A stretch of DNA of 5,470 bases, from NCBI GenBank assembly GCA_019911785.1, contig JAIOJM010000065.1, positions 1 to 5,470 on the forward strand. The letters run 5' to 3'. Below are positions 1 to 5,069 of this stretch, in pieces (within the stretch, counting starts at the first letter, position 1; each line of letters starts with the position of its first letter). A program made the position numbers and the translations under genes. This DNA is from Sulfuricella sp. GTDB lineage: Bacteria > Pseudomonadota > Gammaproteobacteria > Burkholderiales > Sulfuricellaceae. Under the pieces are notes generated by a model. That model was not told the origin of the DNA, searched no databases, and saw only the letters and a program-made list of their open reading frames with translations.

Positions 1-267
1 GAATTCAAGAAAGCCTTCCAGACCTCCGCCGTCGGCAACTTCGGTTCCGGCTGGACCTGGCTGGTGAAGAAGGCCGACGGCTCCGTCGACATCGTCAACA
101 TGGGCGCCGCCGGCACCCCGCTGACCACCACTGACCGCGCCCTGCTGTGCGTCGACGTGTGGGAGCATGCCTACTACATCGACTACCGCAACCTGCGTCC
201 CAAGTTCGTCGAGACCTTCCTGAACAACTTGGTCAACTGGGACTTCGTGGCAAAGAACTTCGCCTAA
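1..267 (+). CDS. sodB: Superoxide dismutase [Fe], C-terminal part (5' end outside window)
   Basis: Converts superoxide to oxygen and hydrogen peroxide in the cytoplasm. The frame is open from base 1, so only the last 88 residues are visible, about 45% of a normal protein of about 190 residues. The visible part is the alpha/beta C-terminal domain. It contains the GSGWTWL block (visible residues 15-21) and the DVWEHAYY signature (52-59), whose Asp52 and His56 are the last two of the four metal ligands. The stretch AGTPLTTTD and the ending NWDFVAKNFA follow E. coli SodB rather than SodA, so iron is the likely metal. Metal choice cannot be proved from the sequence. The gene ends in TAA and is followed 24 bases later by an intrinsic terminator, so it is the last gene of its transcript. 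Nothing looks damaged. Confidence 0.97.
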   Translation, partial: EFKKAFQTSAVGNFGSGWTWLVKKADGSVDIVNMGAAGTPLTTTDRALLCVDVWEHAYYIDYRNLRPKFVETFLNNLVNWDFVAKNFA

Positions 268-291
268 GAAAAATCAAAGTCTGCCAAGCTC

Positions 292-323
292 AAAGGGCCG
301 GGAAACCGGCCCTTTTTGTTTTT
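292..323 (+). terminator. Rho-independent terminator of sodB
   Basis: A perfect GC stem GGGCCGG (295-301) pairs with CCGGCCC (306-312) around a GAAA tetraloop. The stem is extended by AAA/TTT and followed by a T-rich tail (TTTTTGTTTTT). It lies 24 bases after the sodB stop and is a textbook intrinsic terminator. Confidence 0.95.
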
Positions 324-350
324 ATGGAGGCAGCCATCAAGTAGCGTTAT

Positions 351-378
351 CCGTTCGCACTGAGCCTGTCGAAGTGCC
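351..378. repeat. Short dispersed palindromic (REP-like) intergenic repeat
   Basis: The core GCACTGAGCCTGTCGAAGTGC has complementary ends (GCACT at 357-361, AGTGC at 373-377) and is preceded by CCGTTC. I recognise this CTGAGCCTGTCGAA-type motif as a widespread intergenic repeat of proteobacterial genomes, often found downstream of genes. Only one copy is present here, so repetition cannot be shown from the window. The surrounding bases 324-442 contain no gene I can support. Confidence 0.5.
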
Positions 379-442
379 CTTTGATACGGCCTCCCGCCGA
401 TTCAGGGCGAGCTGATTCCGGTAAACCGCTACACATCCACGA

Positions 443-667
443 TCATGCCGCCGCCCACATTGCTGACAGCAACTCCGCCTGCGCCAGAACAGTTTTCGTC
501 GCTTCTTCCTGCAAGTCCGGCGGGAAGCCGTGTTTTTTGAGGATGCGCTTCACCATCACCTTGATTCTGGCCCTGGCACTTTCGCGGACGGACCAGTCGA
601 TGGTCACGCTTTTGCGGACTTGGGTCACGAGTTCGGCGGCAATGACTTTGAGCTCGTCATTCCCCAT
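443..667 (-). pseudogene. C-terminal remnant of a type I restriction enzyme R subunit (HsdR)
   Basis: This 74-codon frame matches only the extreme C-terminal domain of HsdR-type proteins (the DUF3387 region). The family pattern is recognisable in [28 protein letters not shown] and [14 protein letters not shown] (about residues 21-67). Full HsdR proteins have about 800-1100 residues with an N-terminal nuclease domain and a DEAD-like translocase, and none of that is present. HsdR normally cuts DNA after ATP-driven translocation with HsdM and HsdS; neither partner is in the window. Homology starts within a few residues of the ATG, exactly where the opposite-strand dusC remnant begins, and an in-frame TAA lies two codons upstream of that ATG. 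A GGAGG sequence lies about 11 bases upstream, so a small protein could still be made, but nuclease activity is excluded. I call it a relic. A functional stand-alone small protein is possible but less likely. Confidence 0.75.
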
Positions 668-1124
668 GGCTTACCGCCCTCCCGCGCGTTGGGAGTGGCT
701 CGCCCATATCCGCTAAACTGTGAAGCTGCCGGTGGTGGCCAACGGCGAAGTGTGGACACCGCAAGATTGGAAAGAAATATGCCATGTCAGCGGCTGCACC
801 GACGTGATGATCGGGCGCGGCGCCATCGCCCACCCGGACCTGATGCGGCGCATCAAGACGGGGGATGAGGCCATGCACTGGCCGGAACTGCTGCCCTGGA
901 TCATCGATTACTACGACCAGTTGCGTGCCAGAATGGACCCGAAGCACGCGCCGGGGCGGCTCAAGCAATGGCTGGGAATGATGCGCGCCGCCTACCCGGA
1001 CGCGGAGACGCTGCACCGGACACTGCGCACCGAGCGCAACCCGGTGGCGGCGGGGAAGATACTGGAAGGATTTGCTAAAAACGGCGATTCACCGCGGAGA
1101 ATGCAGAGGAATTCAAATGCTTGA
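666..1124 (+). pseudogene. dusC: tRNA-dihydrouridine(16) synthase DusC, 5'-truncated with an in-frame stop
   Basis: Intact DusC is an FMN enzyme of about 315 residues that reduces uridine 16 in tRNA. Only the C-terminal portion is present. From about 669 the frame reads [15 protein letters not shown], then a TAA stop (714-716), then continues in the same frame as VKLPVVANGEVW and VSGCTDVMIGRGA. By comparison with E. coli DusC recalled from memory, homology begins near residue 176. About 175 residues are missing, including the NCGCPS segment with the catalytic cysteine and most of the FMN barrel. The remaining part holds the end of the barrel (phosphate-binding MIGRGA) and the helical C-terminal domain (RLKQWLGMMRAAYPDAETL). 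A GTG at 720 could start a 134-residue frame but would lack catalysis. The 5' end abuts the hsdR relic. Codon pattern downstream of the stop is still gene-like, so decay looks recent. Confidence 0.88.
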
Positions 1125-1164
1125 CGTAAAAAACGCGCTCACCTGATGGGTGACTCAGCATGAC

Positions 1165-1280
1165 CTAGGGAAGCACTGATAAATGACAAATCGTCATTCC
1201 GGCGAAAGCCGGAATCTAGAAATTCAAAGCACTGGACACCGGCTTTCGCCGGTGCGACGAATAAATCAGCTGTTCCCTAG
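1165..1280. mobile_element. MITE-like non-coding element with CTAG at both ends
   Basis: The element is bounded by CTAG (1165-1168 and 1277-1280). Inside these, the ends are imperfect inverted repeats: GGAAGCACTGATAAAT on the left against GGAACAGCTGATTTAT as the reverse complement of the right end, matching at 11 of 16 positions. The 108-bp interior has no coding potential and contains a large inverted repeat with two hairpins. A CTAG duplication would fit the YTAR target and 4-bp duplication known for IS5-type transposases, and GGAAG resembles IS5-type ends. The family assignment is inference. The element lies between the dusC relic and the 3' end of the rhodanese gene and disrupts no visible frame. 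Confidence 0.55.
1192..1259. repeat. Inverted repeat with two nested hairpins inside the MITE-like element
   Basis: Arms 1192-1212 and 1239-1259 are reverse complements at 18 of 21 positions. Each arm is itself a hairpin: ATTCCGGC-GAAA-GCCGGAAT (1196-1215) and CACCGGC-TTTC-GCCGGTG (1237-1254). This CGTCATTCC-type double palindrome resembles repeats common between genes in betaproteobacteria. RNA from either strand would fold strongly. It could stabilise or end the convergent transcripts, but there is no T-run after the stems, so it is not a standard intrinsic terminator. Confidence 0.75.
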
Positions 1281-1303
1281 CAACACCTTGTTTTTACTCG
1301 GCG

Positions 1304-1711
1304 TCATTGTCGCGCGACGGGATTGCCTTCGCTCAGCCAGCGGGTAATGCCGTGACGCACGTTATAGACCCGCGTGTAGCCCAACTTTTCCACCAGATGG
1401 CGGGCAAGTGCATCGGTGCGGTTGCCGCTGCGGCAGATCAGGACGACTGGGGCGTTCTTGTCCACCTCGGCGGTAAAGCGCGACAGGAATTCCGAATTGG
1501 GCTGCCCGCTTGCTTCCACATAAGTCAGCTTGCGGCTGCCTTCCACCACGCCAGTCTCGCGCCATTCCTCCGGCCGGCGAATGTCATACAGCGGCACCCC
1601 CTCCACCAGCAGCGCCTTCAACTGGCCGCCATCGACGTTGGTGTAGGGCGGCTCGGCGCAACCGCCGAGGGTAAGCACGAAAAGAACGAAGACTAAAAGG
1701 CGAAAAATCAT
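1304..1711 (-). CDS. Rhodanese-like domain lipoprotein
   Basis: Predicted envelope sulfurtransferase-fold protein of 135 residues. Residues 1-17 form a short lipoprotein signal (one Arg, then LLVFVLFVLTLGG) ending in Cys18 within an LGGC lipobox. Residue 19 is Ala, so the inner-membrane retention Asp known from enterobacteria is absent. A single rhodanese domain follows (about 25-132): LYDIRRPEEW (41-50), the catalytic loop CRSGNRT with Cys93, and the closing VRHGITRWLSEGNPV. The CRSGNR loop is the common single-domain type; the sulfur donor and acceptor are unknown. I chose ATG at 1711 because it gives a normal short signal peptide; a GGA lies eight bases upstream. A TTG at 1741 would overlap the terC stop as TTGA and add ten residues with no hydrophobic character. 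It lies 26 bases after terC and probably shares its transcript. Confidence 0.9.
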   Translation of the reverse strand: MIFRLLVFVLFVLTLGGCAEPPYTNVDGGQLKALLVEGVPLYDIRRPEEWRETGVVEGSRKLTYVEASGQPNSEFLSRFTAEVDKNAPVVLICRSGNRTDALARHLVEKLGYTRVYNVRHGITRWLSEGNPVARQ

Positions 1712-1737
1712 GGCGTAATTCCATTCATGAAGAGATT

Positions 1738-2709
1738 TCAATGGGATGGCTTGTTACGCGTGGCGATCAGACTGGCGATGACGCTTGCCCCGATCAGGAC
1801 GGCGACGATAGCCAGCGAAGCCGCCACCGGCACGTGATACCACGGCGCGATGAGCATCTTGGCGCCGATAAAGGTAAGCACCATGGCCAGACCGTATTTC
1901 AGCAGATGGAAGCGATCGGCCACGTCGGCGAGGAGGAAATACAGCGCCCGCAAGCCCATGATGGCGAAGATGTTGGAGGTGAAGACGATGAAGGGGTCGG
2001 TGGTGATGGCGAAGATGGCCGGGATGGAATCCACCGCGAACACCAGGTCGGATACCTCGATCAGGATCAGCACCAGGAACAGCGGCGTGAAATAGCGCAC
2101 GCCGTCCTTCATCACGGTGAATTTCTCGCCGTGATGGTCCTCGGAGATGCGCAGGTGCCGGCGCGCGAATTTGAGCACCGGATTCTTCGTTAGATCGGGC
2201 TCCTTCTCCGCCATGACCAGCATGCGCATGCCGGTGACCACCAGGAAGAAGCCGAAGAAGTAGAGCACCCAACTGAATTCCTGCACCAGCCAGGCCCCGG
2301 CCAGGATCATGATGGCACGCATGACGATAGCGCCCAGCACGCCATAGACGAGCACCCGGCGCTGGTATTCGGCGGAGATGTGGAAAGACGAAAAAATCAG
2401 CAGGAAGATGAACACGTTGTCCACCGACAGTGACTTCTCGATCAGATAGCCGGTGAGGAATTCCAGCGCCTTGCGGTCAGCGATCTCCTGCCCGGCCGTG
2501 CCGCTCAAATACCACCACAGACCGGCGTTGAAAAGCAGTGCGAGGCTGACCCAGACCAGCGACCAGGCGGCCGCCTCCCTGACGCTGACCTTGTGCGCGC
2601 GGCGGCCGCCGAACACGAACAGGTCCAGCGCCAGCATGACCAGCACAAAGGCGATGAAGGCGGCCCACATCCAGGGTTCGCCGACAGAGACCGCGTTATT
2701 CATTGTCAT
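1738..2709 (-). CDS. alx: TerC/Alx-family integral membrane protein (probable manganese exporter)
   Basis: Multi-span inner-membrane protein of 323 residues from this start, very close in length and layout to E. coli Alx, which exports manganese and is induced by alkaline pH. Numbered from GTG 2721, the hallmarks are LTGYLIEKSLSVDNVF (89-104, with Glu95, Asp101 and Asn102) and LIEVSDLVFAVDSIPAIFAIT (220-240, with Glu222, Asp225 and Asp231), the acidic membrane residues expected to bind metal. A cytoplasmic loop follows the fourth or fifth span (about 170-205). Hydrophobic segments lie at about 18-37, 52-72, 88-112, 122-145, 149-170, 210-235, 243-265, 276-292 and 298-320. The start is uncertain: GTG 2721, ATG 2709 and ATG 2703 are all possible and none has a good ribosome site. 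ATG 2703 gives the start most like E. coli Alx. It lies about 115 bases after htpX and 26 before the rhodanese gene. Confidence 0.92.
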   Translation of the reverse strand: MTMNNAVSVGEPWMWAAFIAFVLVMLALDLFVFGGRRAHKVSVREAAAWSLVWVSLALLFNAGLWWYLSGTAGQEIADRKALEFLTGYLIEKSLSVDNVFIFLLIFSSFHISAEYQRRVLVYGVLGAIVMRAIMILAGAWLVQEFSWVLYFFGFFLVVTGMRMLVMAEKEPDLTKNPVLKFARRHLRISEDHHGEKFTVMKDGVRYFTPLFLVLILIEVSDLVFAVDSIPAIFAITTDPFIVFTSNIFAIMGLRALYFLLADVADRFHLLKYGLAMVLTFIGAKMLIAPWYHVPVAASLAIVAVLIGASVIASLIATRNKPSH

Positions 2710-2747
2710 GTTCAAATTCACTCAGGTTAAAGACGAAACTTCCCCTA

Positions 2748-2763
2748 CGGCTGAAAACAGCCG
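2748..2763 (-). promoter_or_regulatory. Hairpin in the htpX-terC intergenic leader
   Basis: CGGCTG and CAGCCG form a perfect 6-bp stem around four bases (TTTT on the minus strand) about 40 bases upstream of the terC start. It is followed by GTAGGGG, not a T-run, so it is not an intrinsic terminator. It could be an mRNA processing or attenuating structure between htpX and terC. An 11-base palindrome, ACCGAATCGGT, lies further upstream at 2800-2810. The function of either is unknown. Confidence 0.35.
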
Positions 2764-2824
2764 CAGGAGAATACAGGTTCAGGATTGGTGGATGAAACTA
2801 CCGAATCGGTCGGCTTGGATAGCG

Positions 2825-3706
2825 CTATACCTTAAGGCGCTTGAGCATCTCGATGCGCTCTTCCAGCGGCGGATGGGTCATGAACAGGCGCTTCAAGCCT
2901 GAACCGAACCCGCCGGAAATGCCGAAAGCAGCCATCTTGTCCGGCAGCGGCGCCGGTTCGTGCTGGGCCTTGAGGCGCTCCAGCGCGGAGATCATGGCGC
3001 CCTTTCCCGCCAGCGCCGCGCCGCCCGAGTCGGCGATGAACTCTCTCCGGCGCGAGAACCACATGACGATGATCGAGGCGAGGATGCCCAGCACCATCTC
3101 GGCGATGATCATGGTGACGAAAAATGCCGGGCCGGTGCCCCGCTCGGTCTTGAACACGACCTTGTCCACCAGATGGCCGATGACGCGGGACAGGAACATC
3201 ACGAAGGTGTTGACCACGCCCTGGATCAGTGCCAGCGTCACCATGTCGCCAACGGCGACATGGGAGATTTCATGCCCCAACACCGCTTCCGCCTCGGGCT
3301 TGGTCATGGCCTGCAGCAGACCGGTTGAAACTGCCACCAGGGCGCTGTTCTTGTTCATGCCGGTAGCGAAAGCATTGACATCGGGCGAGTCGAAAATTGC
3401 CACTTCCGGCATGCCGATGCCGGCGATCTGCGCCTGACGCCGCACGGTTTCGACCAGCCAGACTTCGCCGGGGGTTTCCGGAGTCTCGATCACCCTCGCA
3501 CCCGTCATGCGCTTGGCAGTCCATTTGGAAATGGCAAGCGAGATGAAGGAACCGCCCATGCCCATCACGGCGGCGAAAATCAGCAGGCTGCCGAGATTCA
3601 GTCCGGCTTCGGTGAGATAAGGCTCTACTCCCAGCAGCCGCATGGTGATTGAGAGCACCAGAACGATGGCCAGGTTGGTGGCGAGAAAAAGGATGATGCG
3701 TTTCAT
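2825..3706 (-). CDS. htpX: Protease HtpX (M48 membrane zinc metalloprotease)
   Basis: Inner-membrane endopeptidase that degrades misfolded membrane proteins, acting beside FtsH in E. coli. The length of 293 residues equals the usual bacterial HtpX. Two N-terminal membrane segments (about 4-24 and 37-59) precede the catalytic domain. The zinc site is HEISH (145-149), giving His145, Glu146 and His149; the third ligand is Glu222 in [10 protein letters not shown] (220-229). Two further hydrophobic segments lie between them (about 156-177 and 193-216), as is typical. The C-terminal [15 protein letters not shown] (277-291) is a family signature. The ATG has a GGAGA site seven bases upstream (3714-3718), lying across the end of the previous gene. 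With only three bases between the two genes, translational coupling is likely. No residue of the active site is missing. Confidence 0.98.
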   Translation of the reverse strand: MKRIILFLATNLAIVLVLSITMRLLGVEPYLTEAGLNLGSLLIFAAVMGMGGSFISLAISKWTAKRMTGARVIETPETPGEVWLVETVRRQAQIAGIGMPEVAIFDSPDVNAFATGMNKNSALVAVSTGLLQAMTKPEAEAVLGHEISHVAVGDMVTLALIQGVVNTFVMFLSRVIGHLVDKVVFKTERGTGPAFFVTMIIAEMVLGILASIIVMWFSRRREFIADSGGAALAGKGAMISALERLKAQHEPAPLPDKMAAFGISGGFGSGLKRLFMTHPPLEERIEMLKRLKV

Positions 3707-3709
3707 GAT

Positions 3710-4267
3710 TCAGTCTCCAGTGTGTTCGGTTTCTTTTCCGTGCGCTTCGGCCTTGTGGGTCAGGAACAACGCCGCGCCGATCAGGGCGATGGCCCCGCCG
3801 AGATACAACAGGTCGAGCGGGGACGATATCTTCATGTTCAGCGCCTCCTCGAACAGGGTGACGATCAGGATCATCAGGATTACCTTGGCCAGCCGCGCCT
3901 TGAGGTCGTCCAGATTCTCGATCACCAGGATCTTGCTGGAGGTCTTGCTGCCATGTGCTTCGTCGATGTCGCTGACGAAAAGTTCATACATGCCGAGTGC
4001 GAAAATCAGCATGAAAGTGGCCAGCAGATAGCCGTCCACCACTTCCACCACGTGAGTGATGGTCTGGTCGTGAAGAAGCTTGCGTGCCTCCTCGGCCAGG
4101 GAAGGATCGGCGTAATGGAGCATGTGGCCGACCAGGTACACCACGTCCACCGTGGCCATGTAGAAAATCGCGGTGGCGGCGGCCATGCTCGCCACCACTG
4201 CCACCACCACCACGAAACGGCCGTTCCAGAGCGTTTTCTCAAACAGTTTTTCTAGTGTATTCCACAT
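3710..4267 (-). CDS. UPF0114 (YqhA-like) family membrane protein
   Basis: Uncharacterised inner-membrane protein of 185 residues. The family is recognised by the hydrophobic N-terminal span (about 17-40), the central VVDGYLLATFMLIFALGMYELFVSDID block (about 76-102, the UPF0114 hallmark), a charged cytoplasmic stretch with IENLDDLKARLAKVI (116-130), and two more spans (about 127-145 and 152-170). It ends in a short polar tail rich in His and Glu. No enzymatic motif is visible. It starts 8 bases after the yccA stop and ends 3 bases before htpX, so it is certainly co-transcribed with these two membrane-proteolysis genes. This suggests a role in membrane protein turnover or envelope stress, which is inference only. 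The ribosome site is weak (AGAAACC), which also suggests translation coupled to yccA. Confidence 0.88.
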   Translation of the reverse strand: MWNTLEKLFEKTLWNGRFVVVVAVVASMAAATAIFYMATVDVVYLVGHMLHYADPSLAEEARKLLHDQTITHVVEVVDGYLLATFMLIFALGMYELFVSDIDEAHGSKTSSKILVIENLDDLKARLAKVILMILIVTLFEEALNMKISSPLDLLYLGGAIALIGAALFLTHKAEAHGKETEHTGD

Positions 4268-4275
4268 GTCGGTTT

Positions 4276-4959
4276 CTATTCGTTGCTATTCATGAAACCC
4301 AGCAGATGGAGCAGGCTGGTGAACAGGTTGAAGATGGATACGAACAGCGTGACCGTTGCCATGATGTAGTTGGTTTCGCCGCCGTGGATGATGTTGCTGG
4401 TTTCATACAGGATCAGCCCGGACATGAGCAGCACGAAAATGGCCGAAACCGCCAGCGACAGGCCGGGCAGCTCGAAGAACATCGCCCCCAGACCAGCCAG
4501 AAAGCCGACCAGGATGCCGACCATGAGGAAACCGCCCATGAAGCTGAAATCCTTGCGGCTGGCCAAGGCATAGCCGGAGAGTCCGAGGAAGATCGCGCCG
4601 GTATGCCCCATCGCGGTCATCACGATCTGGCCGCCGTTGGGCAGGCCCAGATAGTGGCTGACAATCGGTCCCAAAGTGTAGCCCATGAAGCCGGTAAGGG
4701 CGAACACGAACGCCAGTCCGAGCGCGCTGTCACGGAACTTGGTGGTGAGGAACAGCAGGCCGAAATAGCCGATCAGGGTGACGATCATGCCCGGATGGGG
4801 CAGCTTCATGGCCACCGCCGCCGCCGCGCTCAGCGCGCTGAACAGCAGCGTCATCGACAACAGCATATAGGTGTTGCGGATCACCTTGTTGGTGGCAAGC
4901 GTCGCGGACGCCTGGGCCGGCAGGGATTGTGACGGGCTGATGGAATGGATCGGGTTCAT
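4276..4959 (-). CDS. yccA: YccA-type BI-1 family protein, FtsH modulator
   Basis: Seven-span inner-membrane protein of the Bax inhibitor-1 family, 227 residues against about 219 in E. coli YccA. In E. coli YccA is an FtsH substrate and can inhibit FtsH, protecting jammed SecY translocons. The match to that subfamily is clear in NKVIRNTYMLLSMTLLFSA (24-42), GFMGYTLGPIVSHYL (90-104), SRKDFSFMGG (134-143), LYETSNIIHGGETNYI (184-199) and the ending FNLFTSLLHLLGF (210-222). The family's acidic pair proposed for calcium/proton sensing appears as Glu186 only; the second position (LFVSIFNLF) has Ser, as I recall also for E. coli YccA. The N-terminal 22 residues are polar and disordered-looking; in E. 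coli the N-terminus is what FtsH grips. ATG 4959 is set by a perfect AAGGAGG. First gene of the minus-strand operon. Confidence 0.95.
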   Translation of the reverse strand: MNPIHSISPSQSLPAQASATLATNKVIRNTYMLLSMTLLFSALSAAAAVAMKLPHPGMIVTLIGYFGLLFLTTKFRDSALGLAFVFALTGFMGYTLGPIVSHYLGLPNGGQIVMTAMGHTGAIFLGLSGYALASRKDFSFMGGFLMVGILVGFLAGLGAMFFELPGLSLAVSAIFVLLMSGLILYETSNIIHGGETNYIMATVTLFVSIFNLFTSLLHLLGFMNSNE

Positions 4960-4967
4960 GGTTCTTT

Positions 4968-4974
4968 CCTCCTT
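4968..4974 (-). promoter_or_regulatory. Strong ribosome binding site of yccA
   Basis: AAGGAGG on the minus strand, eight bases before the yccA ATG. It is the only full Shine-Dalgarno sequence in the five-gene cluster and fixes the yccA start. Confidence 0.85.
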
Positions 4975-4992
4975 CTAGTAGTAACAACATGA

Positions 4993-5017
4993 AGTATAGC
5001 GACCCTTTCCAATTCCA
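4993..5017 (-). promoter_or_regulatory. Candidate promoter of the yccA operon
   Basis: A TATACT box (minus strand, 4993-4998) matches five of six consensus -10 bases and would start transcription about 25 bases before the yccA ATG. No good -35 is seen at the right distance (TTATGG or nearby), so this promoter may need an activator or another sigma factor. The divergent LysR-type regulator is the obvious candidate. Confidence 0.4.
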
Positions 5018-5033
5018 TAAAGTCGAATATAAT
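5006..5033 (+). promoter_or_regulatory. Candidate promoter of the LysR-type regulator gene
   Basis: A perfect -10 TATAAT (5028-5033) lies 16 bases after TTTCCA (5006-5011), which matches four of six -35 consensus bases. Transcription would start near 5040, about 30 bases before the ATG at 5070. The -10 lies inside the dyad at 5023-5048, so protein bound there would affect this promoter. Confidence 0.45.
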
Positions 5034-5048
5034 TGATATATTATTCGA
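5023..5048. promoter_or_regulatory. Dyad symmetry, candidate LysR-type operator
   Basis: TCGAATA (5023-5029) and TATTCGA (5042-5048) are perfect inverted 7-mers separated by 12 AT-rich bases. LysR regulators usually bind interrupted dyads of this size beside divergent genes, and this dyad covers the -10 and predicted start of the regulator gene. Assignment to the adjacent regulator is inference. Confidence 0.5.
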
Positions 5049-5069
5049 AAATAACGAACTGGATGGCGC

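Noticed and set aside
1..6. EcoRI site at the very first base, suggesting a cloning boundary
   Set aside because: GAATTC also occurs at least four times inside the window and the sodB frame runs through it normally, so nothing shows an artificial join.
381..716. 111-codon plus-strand open frame that ends in the DusC-like [15 protein letters not shown]
   Set aside because: Its first 95 codons are antisense to the hsdR relic and resemble nothing; only the last part is real dusC sequence, joined by chance at the breakpoint.
1139..1153. Hairpin TCACC-TGATG-GGTGA as a terminator after dusC
   Set aside because: The stem is only 5 bp with no following T-run.
1192..1254. CRISPR-like repeats
   Set aside because: There are only two palindromic units, inverted relative to each other and without regular spacers.
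2710..2824. Complete yybP-ykoY manganese riboswitch upstream of terC
   Set aside because: Only short look-alike pieces are present; the conserved 5' and 3' strands and the helices between them cannot be drawn in this space.
2841..3437. 198-codon plus-strand open frame
   Set aside because: It is the antisense of htpX, whose zinc site and family signatures are unambiguous on the other strand.
4084..4932. 282-codon plus-strand open frame
   Set aside because: It lies antisense to yccA and the UPF0114 gene, has a low-complexity Gln/His/Glu/Arg composition typical of the reverse of membrane proteins, and has no ribosome site.
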